In this document: positions 26,296-33,591 of the stretch, piece by piece
Position numbering within the stretch: the first letter of the stretch is position 1
How the letters are laid out: each line of letters starts with the position of its first letter
From: a virus
DNA: 64,000 nucleotides
IMG/VR virus record: IMGVR_UViG_3300009702_000025
Location: 1 to 64,000 of that record
Direction: 5' to 3' (one strand)
Made by a program: the position numbers and the translations under genes
The notes under the pieces: generated by a model
What the model was told of the DNA's origin: nothing
Databases searched by the model: none
What the model saw: only the letters and a program-made list of their open reading frames with translations

Positions 26296-26649
26296 TCATA
26301 GCTGTGCTGAACTTTCGACGAATAATTGGTAAACAAGACAGTCCGTAATAGACATAAAATCTTCATTCATACGTCGCAATTCCTCAACCTTACCCACATT
26401 ACGTATTACGGTAGCACGCCACCGTTTGAACGTATCGGCCACACGATCCCACGTCCAATTCATCTTCTCCCGTGCGATCCACATAGCAACGTGGCGTGGC
26501 ATAGAGCGATGATTGGTTCTGAGCTCATTGATGAAATAATCCTCTCCGACGCGGTAGTAATCGCCTACAACCTCAAGGAGATCGGTTAAGTCTGGCAGAG
26601 TACTCTCTGACATTGTTGTTATCTCTGCGCTAGTAGCCATGTGTGTCAT
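26296..26649 (-). CDS. DnaA domain IV-like DNA-binding protein
   Basis: 117 residues. About 40-95 resembles the C-terminal DNA-binding domain of DnaA: RTNHRSMPRHVAMWIAREKM, then WTWDRVADTFKRWRATVIRN and VGKVEEL, matching the order 'R...pRqiAmyla......s...Ig..f..r.HttV..a..ki'. The AAA+ ATPase part of DnaA is absent. Such a protein could recognise DnaA-box-like sites as an origin regulator or anti-initiator. It faces the RNR gene, ending just beyond its terminator. The second Met (M4) is an alternative start. The family match is by eye; the role is inferred. Confidence 0.7.
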   Translation of the reverse strand: MTHMATSAEITTMSESTLPDLTDLLEVVGDYYRVGEDYFINELRTNHRSMPRHVAMWIAREKMNWTWDRVADTFKRWRATVIRNVGKVEELRRMNEDFMSITDCLVYQLFVESSAQL

Positions 26650-26736
26650 ATCTTGGTTTTACCTTTTCTCCCCCTCCTCCATCCTTACTCATTTTTGTTT
26701 TTGATTGCCTGATTACGTCTTAACATCTTCAGGTAA

Positions 26737-26970
26737 TCACATAGTGATTGGTACTGCGATAGTTGGGATGTGCGGGAATGTTCTATTCTGCATTTTATCA
26801 GCGTCGTCTTTAGAAGCGAAGCTAATGAATAGGCTTGTGTTCTGTTCTTCCGCCCAAGAAGATAACAAGTCTGCTTGCCCACCAATGTAGTAGAGCGGAT
26901 TAGGATGATCCATACGTTTTAAGTAGAAACCTATTACAACGTAGTCTGCTGTTTTTGCAATGTCAGTCAT
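26737..26970 (-). CDS. Small protein of unknown function
   Basis: 77 residues (MTDIAKTADYVVIGFYLKRM at the start, IPTIAVPITM at the end) with an alternating hydrophobic pattern suggesting a small alpha/beta fold. AAAGGG lies 8 bases before the ATG. It sits between the DnaA-like gene and the 314-residue gene on the same strand, probably in one operon. No family is recognised. Confidence 0.65.
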   Translation of the reverse strand: MTDIAKTADYVVIGFYLKRMDHPNPLYYIGGQADLLSSWAEEQNTSLFISFASKDDADKMQNRTFPHIPTIAVPITM

Positions 26971-27053
26971 GGTGTGAGCCCTTTTGTACGAATTAGTAGT
27001 GGGTTTCGGGTTGTAAGTTGTGGGTTGCGTGTGTGAGTTTCTGTAGTCAGTCG

Positions 27054-27998
27054 CTAGTCGTCGTGATTAGCATGATTAGCTGCTTGAGCTTTCTCATTGA
27101 CAGTCATTAATACAGCCAATGCGGCTTCTTGAAGTTCGGCGGCCTTTTCGGGATCACTCGCTATAGCGGCTTCTACCTTCTTACGCATCTCTCCTGCTTT
27201 AGAAGTTTCTCCTTCAGAACCATCGTGCATCTTGACCGCTTCCTGCATGGAACGGTTGATAGAGGCGTGTTCTGGGATGGCTAGCTCATCTCCGAAGGTG
27301 CGTGGTCCCTTGGCTGGCAAACGCAGTGCGATACGCTGCATTTCAACCATGTCTGCGACTGCTTCGATAAGGTGTTTGGCTGTCATGCCCTCAAAGGGAC
27401 GGTTATTCTGATTTTCGGTTGTGCGAGTTGTAAGTTCCGCGCCCAACAGGTTTAAGACCTTAGTTGAGAACTGGAAGTGAGTGTCCTCTGCCATCAAGAC
27501 CCGTTGGTCACGTAGCTTCGCGGCTGCTACTGGGCGCAATAGATCATAGGCACGAGCACGTTCATCCCAATAGTAGAGGATATAGGCTTCATGCATAGTA
27601 GTGGACGACATAGCGGGTAGTTGATTGCCAAGTTCATACGGACTGCGAATAGGCATATTGAGGTAAGCCGAGAAAGCGCTATAGAAGCTCTCAGGCTCAT
27701 GAGGTAAGCGTTCCCATACTGGTACGTTGAAATTGAAGCTCAAGTAACCCTCAAGTAGTGATAGGGGTATCTTAGCTACTTCAATTAGTTCTAGCTGTTT
27801 GGTTTCTGGCCTCTTGAGGATATCAGTCGGTAAGTGACTGTGATCCAGCAAGTAGGTCGGGAACCCGTTTCTGTCGCGTGGTATGCGCGCCGATAGGCTC
27901 TCGAACGTTTTCAAGAGTTCTTCTTGGGACGCGCTTAGTGCTGGAAGAGTCCCAGTTGGCTCTTTTGGCTCTTGGTCATATGCCGTGTGTTCATCCAT
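27054..27998 (-). CDS. Possible terminase small subunit-like protein
   Basis: 314 residues. The middle has VWERLPHEPESFYSAFSAYL, MPIRSPYEL and YYWDERARAYDLLRPVAAA. This resembles phage proteins with a 'WER..gES..AF..Y......RS........W..RA.AYD' pattern, an HTH-containing type often found in or near terminase small subunits. The C-terminal third is helical and ends AQAANHANHDD. If correct, the small terminase is encoded 5 kb away from the large subunit, although transcribed in the same direction. A family search is needed; the alternative is a phage DNA-binding protein of unknown role. Confidence 0.45.
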   Translation of the reverse strand: MDEHTAYDQEPKEPTGTLPALSASQEELLKTFESLSARIPRDRNGFPTYLLDHSHLPTDILKRPETKQLELIEVAKIPLSLLEGYLSFNFNVPVWERLPHEPESFYSAFSAYLNMPIRSPYELGNQLPAMSSTTMHEAYILYYWDERARAYDLLRPVAAAKLRDQRVLMAEDTHFQFSTKVLNLLGAELTTRTTENQNNRPFEGMTAKHLIEAVADMVEMQRIALRLPAKGPRTFGDELAIPEHASINRSMQEAVKMHDGSEGETSKAGEMRKKVEAAIASDPEKAAELQEAALAVLMTVNEKAQAANHANHDD

Positions 27999-28032
27999 GT
28001 ATGTAGATATACACGTCTTTGTGGCAACTTTC

Positions 28033-28112
28033 TATATAACACAAAAGTCTAACCATTAGTCTTCTAAATCTCGAAATTTCTGGGAACAACTAGTAACACA
28101 AAAGTCTGATTA
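28033..28112 (-). promoter_or_regulatory. Two copies of the GACTTTTGTGT element upstream of the 314-residue gene
   Basis: Read on the minus strand, TTAGACTTTTGTGT abuts TATATA (28038-28033), and a second copy, CAGACTTTTGTGT, abuts TACTAG (28095-28090). The element recurs just before -10-like hexamers at 31990, 39260 and 42760 on the plus strand. The -35 boxes here are poor, so activity may depend on an extended -10 or a phage regulator. Confidence 0.45.
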
Positions 28113-28284
28113 TTAAGTAGTTTCATTTCAGAATTTCTGTGAGTTCCTGAGTACTAGTCCGCAACCGCAGGTTGATCTGCCGCCGAAAATTACTACTTTT
28201 TGGAGCATTTTCAAAGCCATTTTTGTAGGTATGAAGAACGCGAGCGCGCGACTAGCACATAGAGGCAGGCAAGTCTAGCACTCA

Positions 28285-28331
28285 AACATTACAAATTTGT
28301 AATGTTAAAGATGTCGATTTATGTTGCAACA
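28285..28331. promoter_or_regulatory. Operator-like palindromes upstream of the small-gene operon
   Basis: A perfect 22-bp palindrome occupies 28285-28306 (half-site AACATTACAAA), and a second, TGTTGCAACA, lies at 28322-28331, about 90 bases before the next gene. The ATTACA/TGTAAT and TGTTGC/GCAACA half-sites both recur near 37289-37379. The rest of 27999-28418 holds the elements at 28033-28112 and no convincing gene. Confidence 0.55.
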
Positions 28332-28418
28332 CGCATCTAACTATGGCATTGTCTACTCATCGGAAGGGCGAACGCAACCTGCTAAACAGAAGCAAACAAC
28401 TTTAAGGGAAGCAAGATC

Positions 28419-28694
28419 ATGACCGACGTATTTAAGACTATCACGGCAACAGTTATAATCCTAGTTATGGGGGCACTTTCCGCAAGTGCAGCCAATTACA
28501 AATTCGAAGCCATTGGACAAGATGGTAAGCCCGTTGCTACCACGCAAAACTGTTCGAGCAATTGGGCTCGCACTAACGGCGCGGCACGGCGCTTCGAGAA
28601 AGCTAACCCTGGCGCGTTCACCAAGCTTGTAAAGCTCAAAGTCAATGCTACTTGTGACACTGCTAAGACTATTGCCAAGAAAGCCAAGCAGTAA
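28419..28694 (+). CDS. Small exported protein
   Basis: 91 residues. A clear signal peptide (hydrophobic ITATVIILVMGALSASA, residues 8-24, with an ASA-A cleavage site) precedes a basic mature part with two cysteines (CSSNWAR and ATCDTAK) that could form a disulfide in the periplasm. Good ribosome binding site (GGGAAG). A hairpin follows the stop. It is first in the cluster of tiny genes. Superinfection exclusion or an envelope function is plausible but unproven. Confidence 0.75.
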   Translation: MTDVFKTITATVIILVMGALSASAANYKFEAIGQDGKPVATTQNCSSNWARTNGAARRFEKANPGAFTKLVKLKVNATCDTAKTIAKKAKQ

Positions 28695-28708
28695 GTTTAG
28701 AGTAAGGG

Positions 28709-28748
28709 CTGGCAAGTGAAAAGTATAAGTGACTTGCCAGTTCCTTCT
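28709..28748 (+). terminator. Hairpin terminator after the exported-protein gene
   Basis: CTGGCAAGT (28709-28717) and ACTTGCCAG (28732-28740), a 9-bp perfect stem with a 14-base loop, followed by TTCCTTCT. It is weak in T, so partial termination or mRNA 3'-end protection is likely. Confidence 0.55.
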
Positions 28749-28777
28749 AACCTTCACTCGCGCGCGTGCTAGTGCGA

Positions 28778-28893
28778 GCCTATCAGAAAGTAGGCTGTTG
28801 CAGTAGCTACTAAGTTAAGCCGCACACAGACTTAGCATTAAGGCAAGCTCGCTCTGCGCTGCCGACTAGTCGATTTGCACTAGCTTAGTAGCT
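28778..28893 (+). other. Structure-rich non-coding stretch
   Basis: Within the 273-base gap before the next gene: hairpin GCCTA/TAGGC (28778-28795), a 10-bp closing stem AGCTACTAAG (28805-28814) with CTTAGTAGCT (28884-28893), extendable by wobble to 13 bp, and an internal palindrome CGACTAGTCG. This could fold as a branched RNA leader or regulatory RNA. No reading frame or known riboswitch was recognised. Confidence 0.35.
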
Positions 28894-28967
28894 TCTACAA
28901 TAACTTACTACTACTACTAGCATAGCTCTACTGTAGGGGTAGGGTGCAGAACAAAGGGGAAGTAGAA

Positions 28968-29231
28968 ATGTATATAGTAACAGGCATTAGCATTGAGACT
29001 GGCAAACGTGAAGTACTCAGCGAGCACCAAACTAGCGCATCAACTGACAATTGGTTTAATAAGGTAGCACGCTATTGCAATAGCCATTACTTGTTCACTG
29101 TTGTGAATACCGAATTTAAGTCTGAGAATGTCCGCCCAGTAGCTAGGGCTGGTGCGATTAATCGGATATTCAACCACGAAAGCCCTATAGCTCTAACTGC
29201 TATCGACAAAGCGCCAGAACACTTGTTCTGA
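28968..29231 (+). CDS. Small protein of unknown function
   Basis: 87 residues from ATG 28968 (MYIVTGISIETGKREVLSEH), preceded by AGGGGAAG at ideal spacing; a GTG 24 bases earlier is in frame but lacks a site. The sequence looks like a small single-domain protein (beta start, then WFNKVARYCNSHYLFTVV). First of a run with nearly identical 'AGGGGAAG' ribosome binding sites. No family recognised. Confidence 0.7.
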   Translation: MYIVTGISIETGKREVLSEHQTSASTDNWFNKVARYCNSHYLFTVVNTEFKSENVRPVARAGAINRIFNHESPIALTAIDKAPEHLF

Positions 29232-29276
29232 GGCAGCACTTGCACGCGCCCGCGCGCACTCTAAAGGGGAAGCGAT

Positions 29277-29561
29277 ATGCATACTTACAACGTGGAATAC
29301 ACTAATACATTTGCAGGCGAAGCTAACTGCACATGGGTAAAACTGGAAACCGTCACCATGCCAGAACTAACCCATTACGGCTATGACGGCGGCACAAGTT
29401 ACTGCAAAGCTAACAAGGTATTCGAACGGGAGCTCATGAAAAGGGCAAAGGCGGCCATAGGACTAACTAACGTTCGAGGCGTTAAATCAAACTACGGCGA
29501 CACTATAGAGTTTAGGCCGTACAATTCCACAACAGTCATGTTCATAACTTACCGCAACTAA
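29277..29561 (+). CDS. Small protein of unknown function
   Basis: 94 residues (MHTYNVEYTNTFAGEANCTW at the start) with AAAGGGGAAG upstream. Two cysteines, with a mix of beta strands and a central helix (VFERELMKRAKAAIGL). It is in the same operon-like run as its neighbours. No recognisable domain. Confidence 0.7.
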   Translation: MHTYNVEYTNTFAGEANCTWVKLETVTMPELTHYGYDGGTSYCKANKVFERELMKRAKAAIGLTNVRGVKSNYGDTIEFRPYNSTTVMFITYRN

Positions 29562-29581
29562 TAAGAATTAGGGGAAGCAAT

Positions 29582-29836
29582 ATGCATATCACTGGCGGAA
29601 TGACTATAAACACGCGAACTATTGCAGGCATACGGGTTTCACTATGCCAAGAATACGAAAGCGGCGACTATCGCTTTCAAGCGACTTTACTTGCAACTGG
29701 CGAAATAGAACAATCCGGCATGGTCTCACTACGCGACAAACGCGCGTGCCAATACGCGAACAATGATGAATTTTTCGATATAGCAGCCGATGCCTTCGAC
29801 ATTATCTCATTAGGAGATTTGTTCCAATGTGGCTAA
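29582..29836 (+). CDS. Small protein of unknown function
   Basis: 84 residues (MHITGGMTINTRTIAGIRVS), ribosome binding site TAGGGGAAG. The last 10 bases overlap the start of the next gene, which uses GGAG inside this frame, so the two are coupled. Predicted alpha+beta; function unknown. Confidence 0.7.
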   Translation: MHITGGMTINTRTIAGIRVSLCQEYESGDYRFQATLLATGEIEQSGMVSLRDKRACQYANNDEFFDIAADAFDIISLGDLFQCG

Positions 29837-30519
29837 CCAAGCTAGGGCTATTCGCTTCTGTTAGCGGCCTTGCCATAGCGAGCGGATTGAATAACTGGAA
29901 CTATGCCAGCAGCGCAGGCAACATAGGGGGCTTGATTGCGATTAGCGCCGATGCGTTCAAGTTCTTTGCACCACAACAGATTGCAAACCTAATCAACCAA
30001 GATCGGTGGATTAGCGCCTTTGCAACCATAGCGGTTTGGGCTTGTGCTGTATCATTCTCACTAGTCGCCGCAATCAGCGCCAGCAGCCATCAAAGGGCAA
30101 AACTTGAGGCTAAGCAACCGATCATACAGCTAGGCCAAACGGCTAACGCCCAAAGGCGTGCAATACGGCTCGCCATGGCCAAGATCGAAGCTATAAAGGG
30201 CATACGATCAAACAACAGTGTTTGCGGCTTTGACGGCCAATCGATAAACCCCAACGGCAAAACAACGCGCAAGTTTTGCCCAAAATGGCTAACGCTACGC
30301 CAAGAATTGAAAGCCATACCTGAGGACAAGCCAAAAACGGCTAAGCTATCAGGGAAAACCGTTGAGGCTAACGCTATAGCTGACTTCGCAAAATTGGTAG
30401 GCATCAAAAACCTAACGCCACAAATAGCAACCTTGCTTATGGTCTATCTTTGGGTAGCCATGGTTGAATTCGGGTCAAGTCTAGGCGGCTTGGCCATCCA
30501 AACTAGAAAGGATAAGTAA
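29827..30519 (+). CDS. Integral membrane protein of unknown function
   Basis: 230 residues. Hydrophobic segments lie near 5-23, 32-50, 63-86 and 203-224; between the third and fourth is a soluble, basic, helical loop (about 90-195) with two Cys (VCGFDG, KFCPKW). Probably an inner-membrane protein with a cytoplasmic domain. Serine is mostly AGC and Gly/Ala codons are GGC/GCC-rich, unlike the late genes, which may mark separate ancestry of this sub-cluster. It overlaps the preceding gene. Confidence 0.75.
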   Translation: MWLTKLGLFASVSGLAIASGLNNWNYASSAGNIGGLIAISADAFKFFAPQQIANLINQDRWISAFATIAVWACAVSFSLVAAISASSHQRAKLEAKQPIIQLGQTANAQRRAIRLAMAKIEAIKGIRSNNSVCGFDGQSINPNGKTTRKFCPKWLTLRQELKAIPEDKPKTAKLSGKTVEANAIADFAKLVGIKNLTPQIATLLMVYLWVAMVEFGSSLGGLAIQTRKDK

Positions 30520-30521
30520 TT

Positions 30522-30764
30522 ATGAAAATCAAGGTATCGGCATTCGACCGACATGGTTGTGAACTTTGGTCTAATGATTATGGGCAAGGCGACTATGGCG
30601 ATTGGAAAAGCGTTCAAGAATTTAGGTGTTCGGGCGAGTATCATTCACTAACCGCTGGAACACAAGCCAAAGGGCGGGTAACAATCTATCGAGTATATAA
30701 ACACGTACCTAACAAGATATTTCCCGAAATTGTAGAAGATATCTATGTGGGGAACAACGCATGA
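30522..30764 (+). CDS. Small protein of unknown function
   Basis: 80 residues (MKIKVSAFDRHGCELWSNDY), predicted mostly beta. Ribosome binding site AAGGATAAG. It starts 3 bases after the membrane protein stop and overlaps the next gene by four bases (ATGA), so it is part of a tight operon. Confidence 0.7.
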   Translation: MKIKVSAFDRHGCELWSNDYGQGDYGDWKSVQEFRCSGEYHSLTAGTQAKGRVTIYRVYKHVPNKIFPEIVEDIYVGNNA

Positions 30765-30994
30765 ACAAACTTTATGCCAAAATGGCAGTGGATGGGCAAT
30801 GGCAGTACGCTATAACTCGCCGTTCACACAATCGAGCGGTTAGCCAACTTGCTAGCTGGCATGGTGCAATCGAGACGGAAATTAAAGCCAACCCAAACGG
30901 CTCTATCACTTACCAAGTTCGCGAAATACCTTGGCAGGGTATAGGGCAACCAAAACAAGTCGCTAACGGCACTTTGAAAGGTGCAGACCAATGA
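30761..30994 (+). CDS. Small protein of unknown function
   Basis: 77 residues (MNKLYAKMAVDGQWQYAITR). Basic, with a helix SHNRAVSQLASWHGAI, then a beta section. ATGA overlaps on both sides link it to its neighbours. No family recognised. Confidence 0.7.
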   Translation: MNKLYAKMAVDGQWQYAITRRSHNRAVSQLASWHGAIETEIKANPNGSITYQVREIPWQGIGQPKQVANGTLKGADQ

Positions 30995-31350
30995 AACACA
31001 TTAAAACACTACTTCCGGGCATCCTAGCAGGACTTACGGTCATGACGATCAACGGTCCGGTGTCTGCCGAACAAATGGTGATGGTGTGCAAGCAATATCC
31101 GGCTTCACAAGTCCAGGTTACTGGAAAACCAACACCAAGCGCTAATACGGTACAATTCCGCAATCCGGTAGTTACGGCAAGCGACCGAGCACAAGCCAGT
31201 AACACCAAGACGTGGCGAGACGATCCAGCGACGACTAAGCAACTGGCATATTTGCGACGATTGCTAAAAGGCCAAGTACCAAGCCGCATTCGCACTAAGG
31301 GCGAAGCTTCTAATATGATAAAGATACTGCTAGCTGCCAAAAAAGGCTAG
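30991..31350 (+). CDS. Exported protein with a C-terminal 'ATTKQLAYLRRLL' motif
   Basis: 119 residues. A signal peptide (KTLLPGILAGLTVMTINGPV, cleavage after VSA near 27) precedes a spacer and a C-terminal ~45-residue unit DDPATTKQLAYLRRLLKGQV then IRTKGEASNMIKILL. The last unit resembles the small 'AT.KQ..YL..L.....TK.EAS.lI' helical motif usually found attached to cytoplasmic DNA- or protein-binding proteins, so its export is odd. It overlaps the upstream gene by ATGA; a terminator lies 78 bases downstream. Confidence 0.7.
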   Translation: MKHIKTLLPGILAGLTVMTINGPVSAEQMVMVCKQYPASQVQVTGKPTPSANTVQFRNPVVTASDRAQASNTKTWRDDPATTKQLAYLRRLLKGQVPSRIRTKGEASNMIKILLAAKKG

Positions 31351-31427
31351 TGTCGCGTTCCTAGCTAGTCGGCGCTTCCCCGCTTTCCGACTTAGCTAGC
31401 CGGGGCGTTCCTAGCGCCCTGCAACTG

Positions 31428-31464
31428 CCCTGCAAGCCCTTAACCGGGTTTGCGGGGTTTTTTT
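31428..31464 (+). terminator. Rho-independent terminator closing the small-gene operon
   Basis: CCCTGCAAGCCC (31428-31439) pairs with GGGTTTGCGGGG (31446-31457), two CCC/GGG blocks plus GCAA/TTGC, loop of 6, then seven T. A strong terminator at the left edge of the gene-free region. Confidence 0.85.
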
Positions 31465-31862
31465 GCGTTCTTAGTCCATAAGCGGGCAGGGAACAAATCG
31501 TGAACGAGGCTAAAGGGGAACAAAACTAGAACAAAGAGGGATATTCGGTCTGATGGTGACAACGCTACAAACACAACCAGCGCACTGCAAGTCATACTTG
31601 GGGCCCCCCTTCCCTTCGGTAAGGTCATTACATTGCGGCCTACCCCTTTTTGTACCATAAAAGTTCGTAAGTGGCAATGCATAAGTCAACTAGTGTGTCG
31701 CCTGTTAGTCTGACAATGTTTTGGTGAGAAGTCCAAAACTTTCTGAAACTAGGTCATAAACCGAAAGCACTATTAACTAAGATCGTTTGACTCCCATACC
31801 CCTATCTAACCCATTGATATCATTGAACAAATGATTTATACTCAACCTGACAACATGGTTTC

Positions 31863-32156
31863 TTAGGGTTTCTTTAGGGTTTCTCACCACTAAATTGTCC
31901 AGAAATATCAATGGCTTAAGGGGTTTTTAGGGTTTTTAGGGTTTTTTTGAAAAGAGTGTTTAGCGGTTCTCTATTATTGCCACTATATAACTTTTGTGTT
32001 ATACTTAACATTAGTAACACAAGTATTAGATTGGGTCTCTTTTCTTCTTACTCCAAACCTTTTGAAGAAAAAAACCCTAGAAACCCTATAAACCCTAAAC
32101 AGCATTGAAATCATTGACAAATCTACTGAGGGTTTCCCCTAACACAAACCCTAAAA
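31863..32156. repeat. Cluster of AGGGTTT / AAACCCT iteron-like repeats (candidate origin)
   Basis: Inside the gene-free region 31351-32598. Forward copies: two tandem 11-mers TTTAGGGTTTC-like (31862-31883), then AGGG(G)TTTTT three times (31919-31947) and one at 32129-32135. Inverted AAACCCTA copies: three at 32072-32097 and one at 32146-32156. The DNA between is A/T-rich. Arrays of short repeats facing each other around an A/T-rich core are typical of iteron-type replication origins; the assignment as origin is inferred. The resemblance to plant telomere repeats is noted but taken as coincidence. Confidence 0.65.
31977..32005 (+). promoter_or_regulatory. Promoter inside the repeat region, with GACYTTTGTGT-like spacer
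   Basis: TTGCCA (31977-31982), 17-base spacer ending AACTTTTGTGT, then TATACT (32000-32005); TGT just before the -10 makes an extended -10. It is located between the forward and inverted repeat arrays, where a transcript could act as an origin primer or activator, since no gene follows for about 590 bases. Confidence 0.55.
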
Positions 32157-32193
32157 TTTGACAGAAACCCCATATAATCCCGTAAGTGCTGCG

Positions 32194-32290
32194 TGTGTTA
32201 GCGCACAACCGGCACAACACAACACCACTAACACCCACAACACCAGTGTTGAAACACAAAGGTTAGAACACCGCGCTAACACATGTGTTA
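32194..32290. repeat. Inverted repeats in the right part of the gene-free region
   Basis: TGTGTTAGCGC (32194-32204) and its exact inverse GCGCTAACACA (32273-32283) flank a CAACAC-rich stretch; the right arm runs into a perfect 14-bp palindrome TAACACATGTGTTA (32277-32290). CAACACCAGTGTTG lies between. Extrusion as a cruciform or binding of an initiator is possible. Confidence 0.5.
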
Positions 32291-32517
32291 ATGCCATGTA
32301 ACTACGCCCTATTGCCATGCAAACCCCGTGAACATTAAGGGAACACGACCATATACCCCAAAGGCGGGTACATTGCCAACCTACCACGAAATGAAATAAG
32401 TGGCACCCCACTAGTCCAGAAACAAATTAAAATTAGTAACGTCCCTACCCTCTCACGCTACACTATCCCACTACTAAAGTCAATAGCAAAGTACCCAAAG
32501 AAATGTGCAAACTAGTG

Positions 32518-32546
32518 TTGACATACCTATGCTCATTTGCTATTCT
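32518..32546 (+). promoter_or_regulatory. Sigma70-type promoter
   Basis: TTGACA (32518-32523), exact 17-base spacer, TATTCT (32541-32546). It is positioned about 50 bases before the next gene start, at the right end of the gene-free region. Confidence 0.65.
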
Positions 32547-32598
32547 CTAATCATCGGAACAACGAAACCGCGAAACACAAAGTAGATAGGGTATAACT

Positions 32599-32901
32599 AT
32601 GAGTAAGATTTACCGCTCAGGTAAAGTCATACATAGATCAAAGAACCTGCGGGGAATACGTACTCATGCCGCTGAGTACAAAGTAACTAGTGCCTACTTG
32701 AAACAAACCGCCCCGTTGCACGACGCACAACCTTACACATTGAGGGTATTTTTTAGCAACGGAGACGAAGGTATATCATTATTCAGTGACCCTATAGTTG
32801 CCGCTAGGTTCTTGAACACTTGCCGGTCATGGGGTCGTAACTTACCCGTAAGTGGGGAAAACAAGTTCTTAAAAGAATACGCCAAAGGAACAACTTTGTG
32901 A
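32599..32901 (+). CDS. Small protein of unknown function
   Basis: 100 residues (MSKIYRSGKVIHRSKNLRGI): basic N-terminus, then a region with YTLRVFFSNGDEGISLFSDP. First gene after the candidate origin and the promoter at 32518; TAGGG upstream. Not recognised. Confidence 0.65.
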   Translation: MSKIYRSGKVIHRSKNLRGIRTHAAEYKVTSAYLKQTAPLHDAQPYTLRVFFSNGDEGISLFSDPIVAARFLNTCRSWGRNLPVSGENKFLKEYAKGTTL

Positions 32902-32994
32902 GCCCAAGGTCACGGGTACGCCAAGACTAGTGCTAGGACTAGTGCTAGTGAATAAGAGTAGGTAATAAGACATAACCAAAAGGATAGTGTCATA

Positions 32995-33207
32995 ATGAAT
33001 ATTGCAAGCAAGCGCTTCTCTATTAAAACAATGTCACCAACTACTGTAGTTATTCGTGACCGTAACGCACCATATCACTGTCACGTAATAGGTGCGTACA
33101 AAGTACCAACTTTGAATGAACTAACATACATGACTGAAGCACAATTCGACAAGTTCATGTCAGAACTAGTTTACTCGCCTGAAACATACAAAGGAGTAAT
33201 ATCATGA
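32995..33207 (+). CDS. Small protein of unknown function
   Basis: 70 residues (MNIASKRFSIKTMSPTTVVI), beta-rich then helical. AAAAGGATAG precedes the ATG; the stop overlaps the next start (ATGA). No domain recognised. Confidence 0.65.
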   Translation: MNIASKRFSIKTMSPTTVVIRDRNAPYHCHVIGAYKVPTLNELTYMTEAQFDKFMSELVYSPETYKGVIS

Positions 33208-33509
33208 TTAACAGTCTCACGTTTGAAGGTAACGACTGGTTTCTATCTAAGGATGAAATTGACCCGACCTTACTACAAGATTTGATTGATTGCGGTGCAT
33301 CGGGGCCGGCAGATGAGGCTGTTGCCTATGTCATGAATACATGGGAAGTAACTGGCGATCCAATTGATTGCAAGGCCCTACTCAAGGGCCAAGGCGCATG
33401 GAAGGATAATGAGCTAGATGACCACGACGAAAACTTGAAGCGCCTAGTATGGCTCACGGGTTGTGCTTTGCGTGAACTTGAAGGTAAGGCTTACTTCTCA
33501 ATCTACTAA
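33204..33509 (+). CDS. Small acidic protein of unknown function
   Basis: 101 residues (MINSLTFEGNDWFLSKDEID), acidic and helix-rich, with three Cys. AAAGGAG lies within the upstream gene at good spacing and the ATGA overlap suggests coupling. The acidic, compact character is common among phage anti-host proteins, but no specific role can be shown. Confidence 0.65.
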   Translation: MINSLTFEGNDWFLSKDEIDPTLLQDLIDCGASGPADEAVAYVMNTWEVTGDPIDCKALLKGQGAWKDNELDDHDENLKRLVWLTGCALRELEGKAYFSIY

Positions 33510-33542
33510 TCAACGTAACCGCTGACGACATAGGAGAATGTC

Positions 33543-33587
33543 ATGCGAGACCATACGCCCGAATTTGATAGTGAAGTAGGGGAGTAA
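33543..33587 (+). CDS. Possible 14-residue mini-protein or leader peptide
   Basis: ATG 33543 with TAGGAGA upstream encodes MRDHTPEFDSEVGE and stops 4 bases before the next start; its end carries that gene's GGGGAG ribosome binding site. It may be a true mini-protein, a coupling peptide or the remnant of a gene. Confidence 0.35.
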   Translation: MRDHTPEFDSEVGE

Positions 33588-33591
33588 TATC

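Noticed and set aside
31862-32156. TTTAGGG-like repeats suggested eukaryotic telomere DNA.
   Set aside because: Copies are irregular, in both orientations, and inside a phage genome; iteron or regulatory repeats are the simpler explanation.
32157-32177. TTGACA followed by TATAAT in the repeat region looked like a promoter.
   Set aside because: The spacing is only 9 bases, too short for sigma70.
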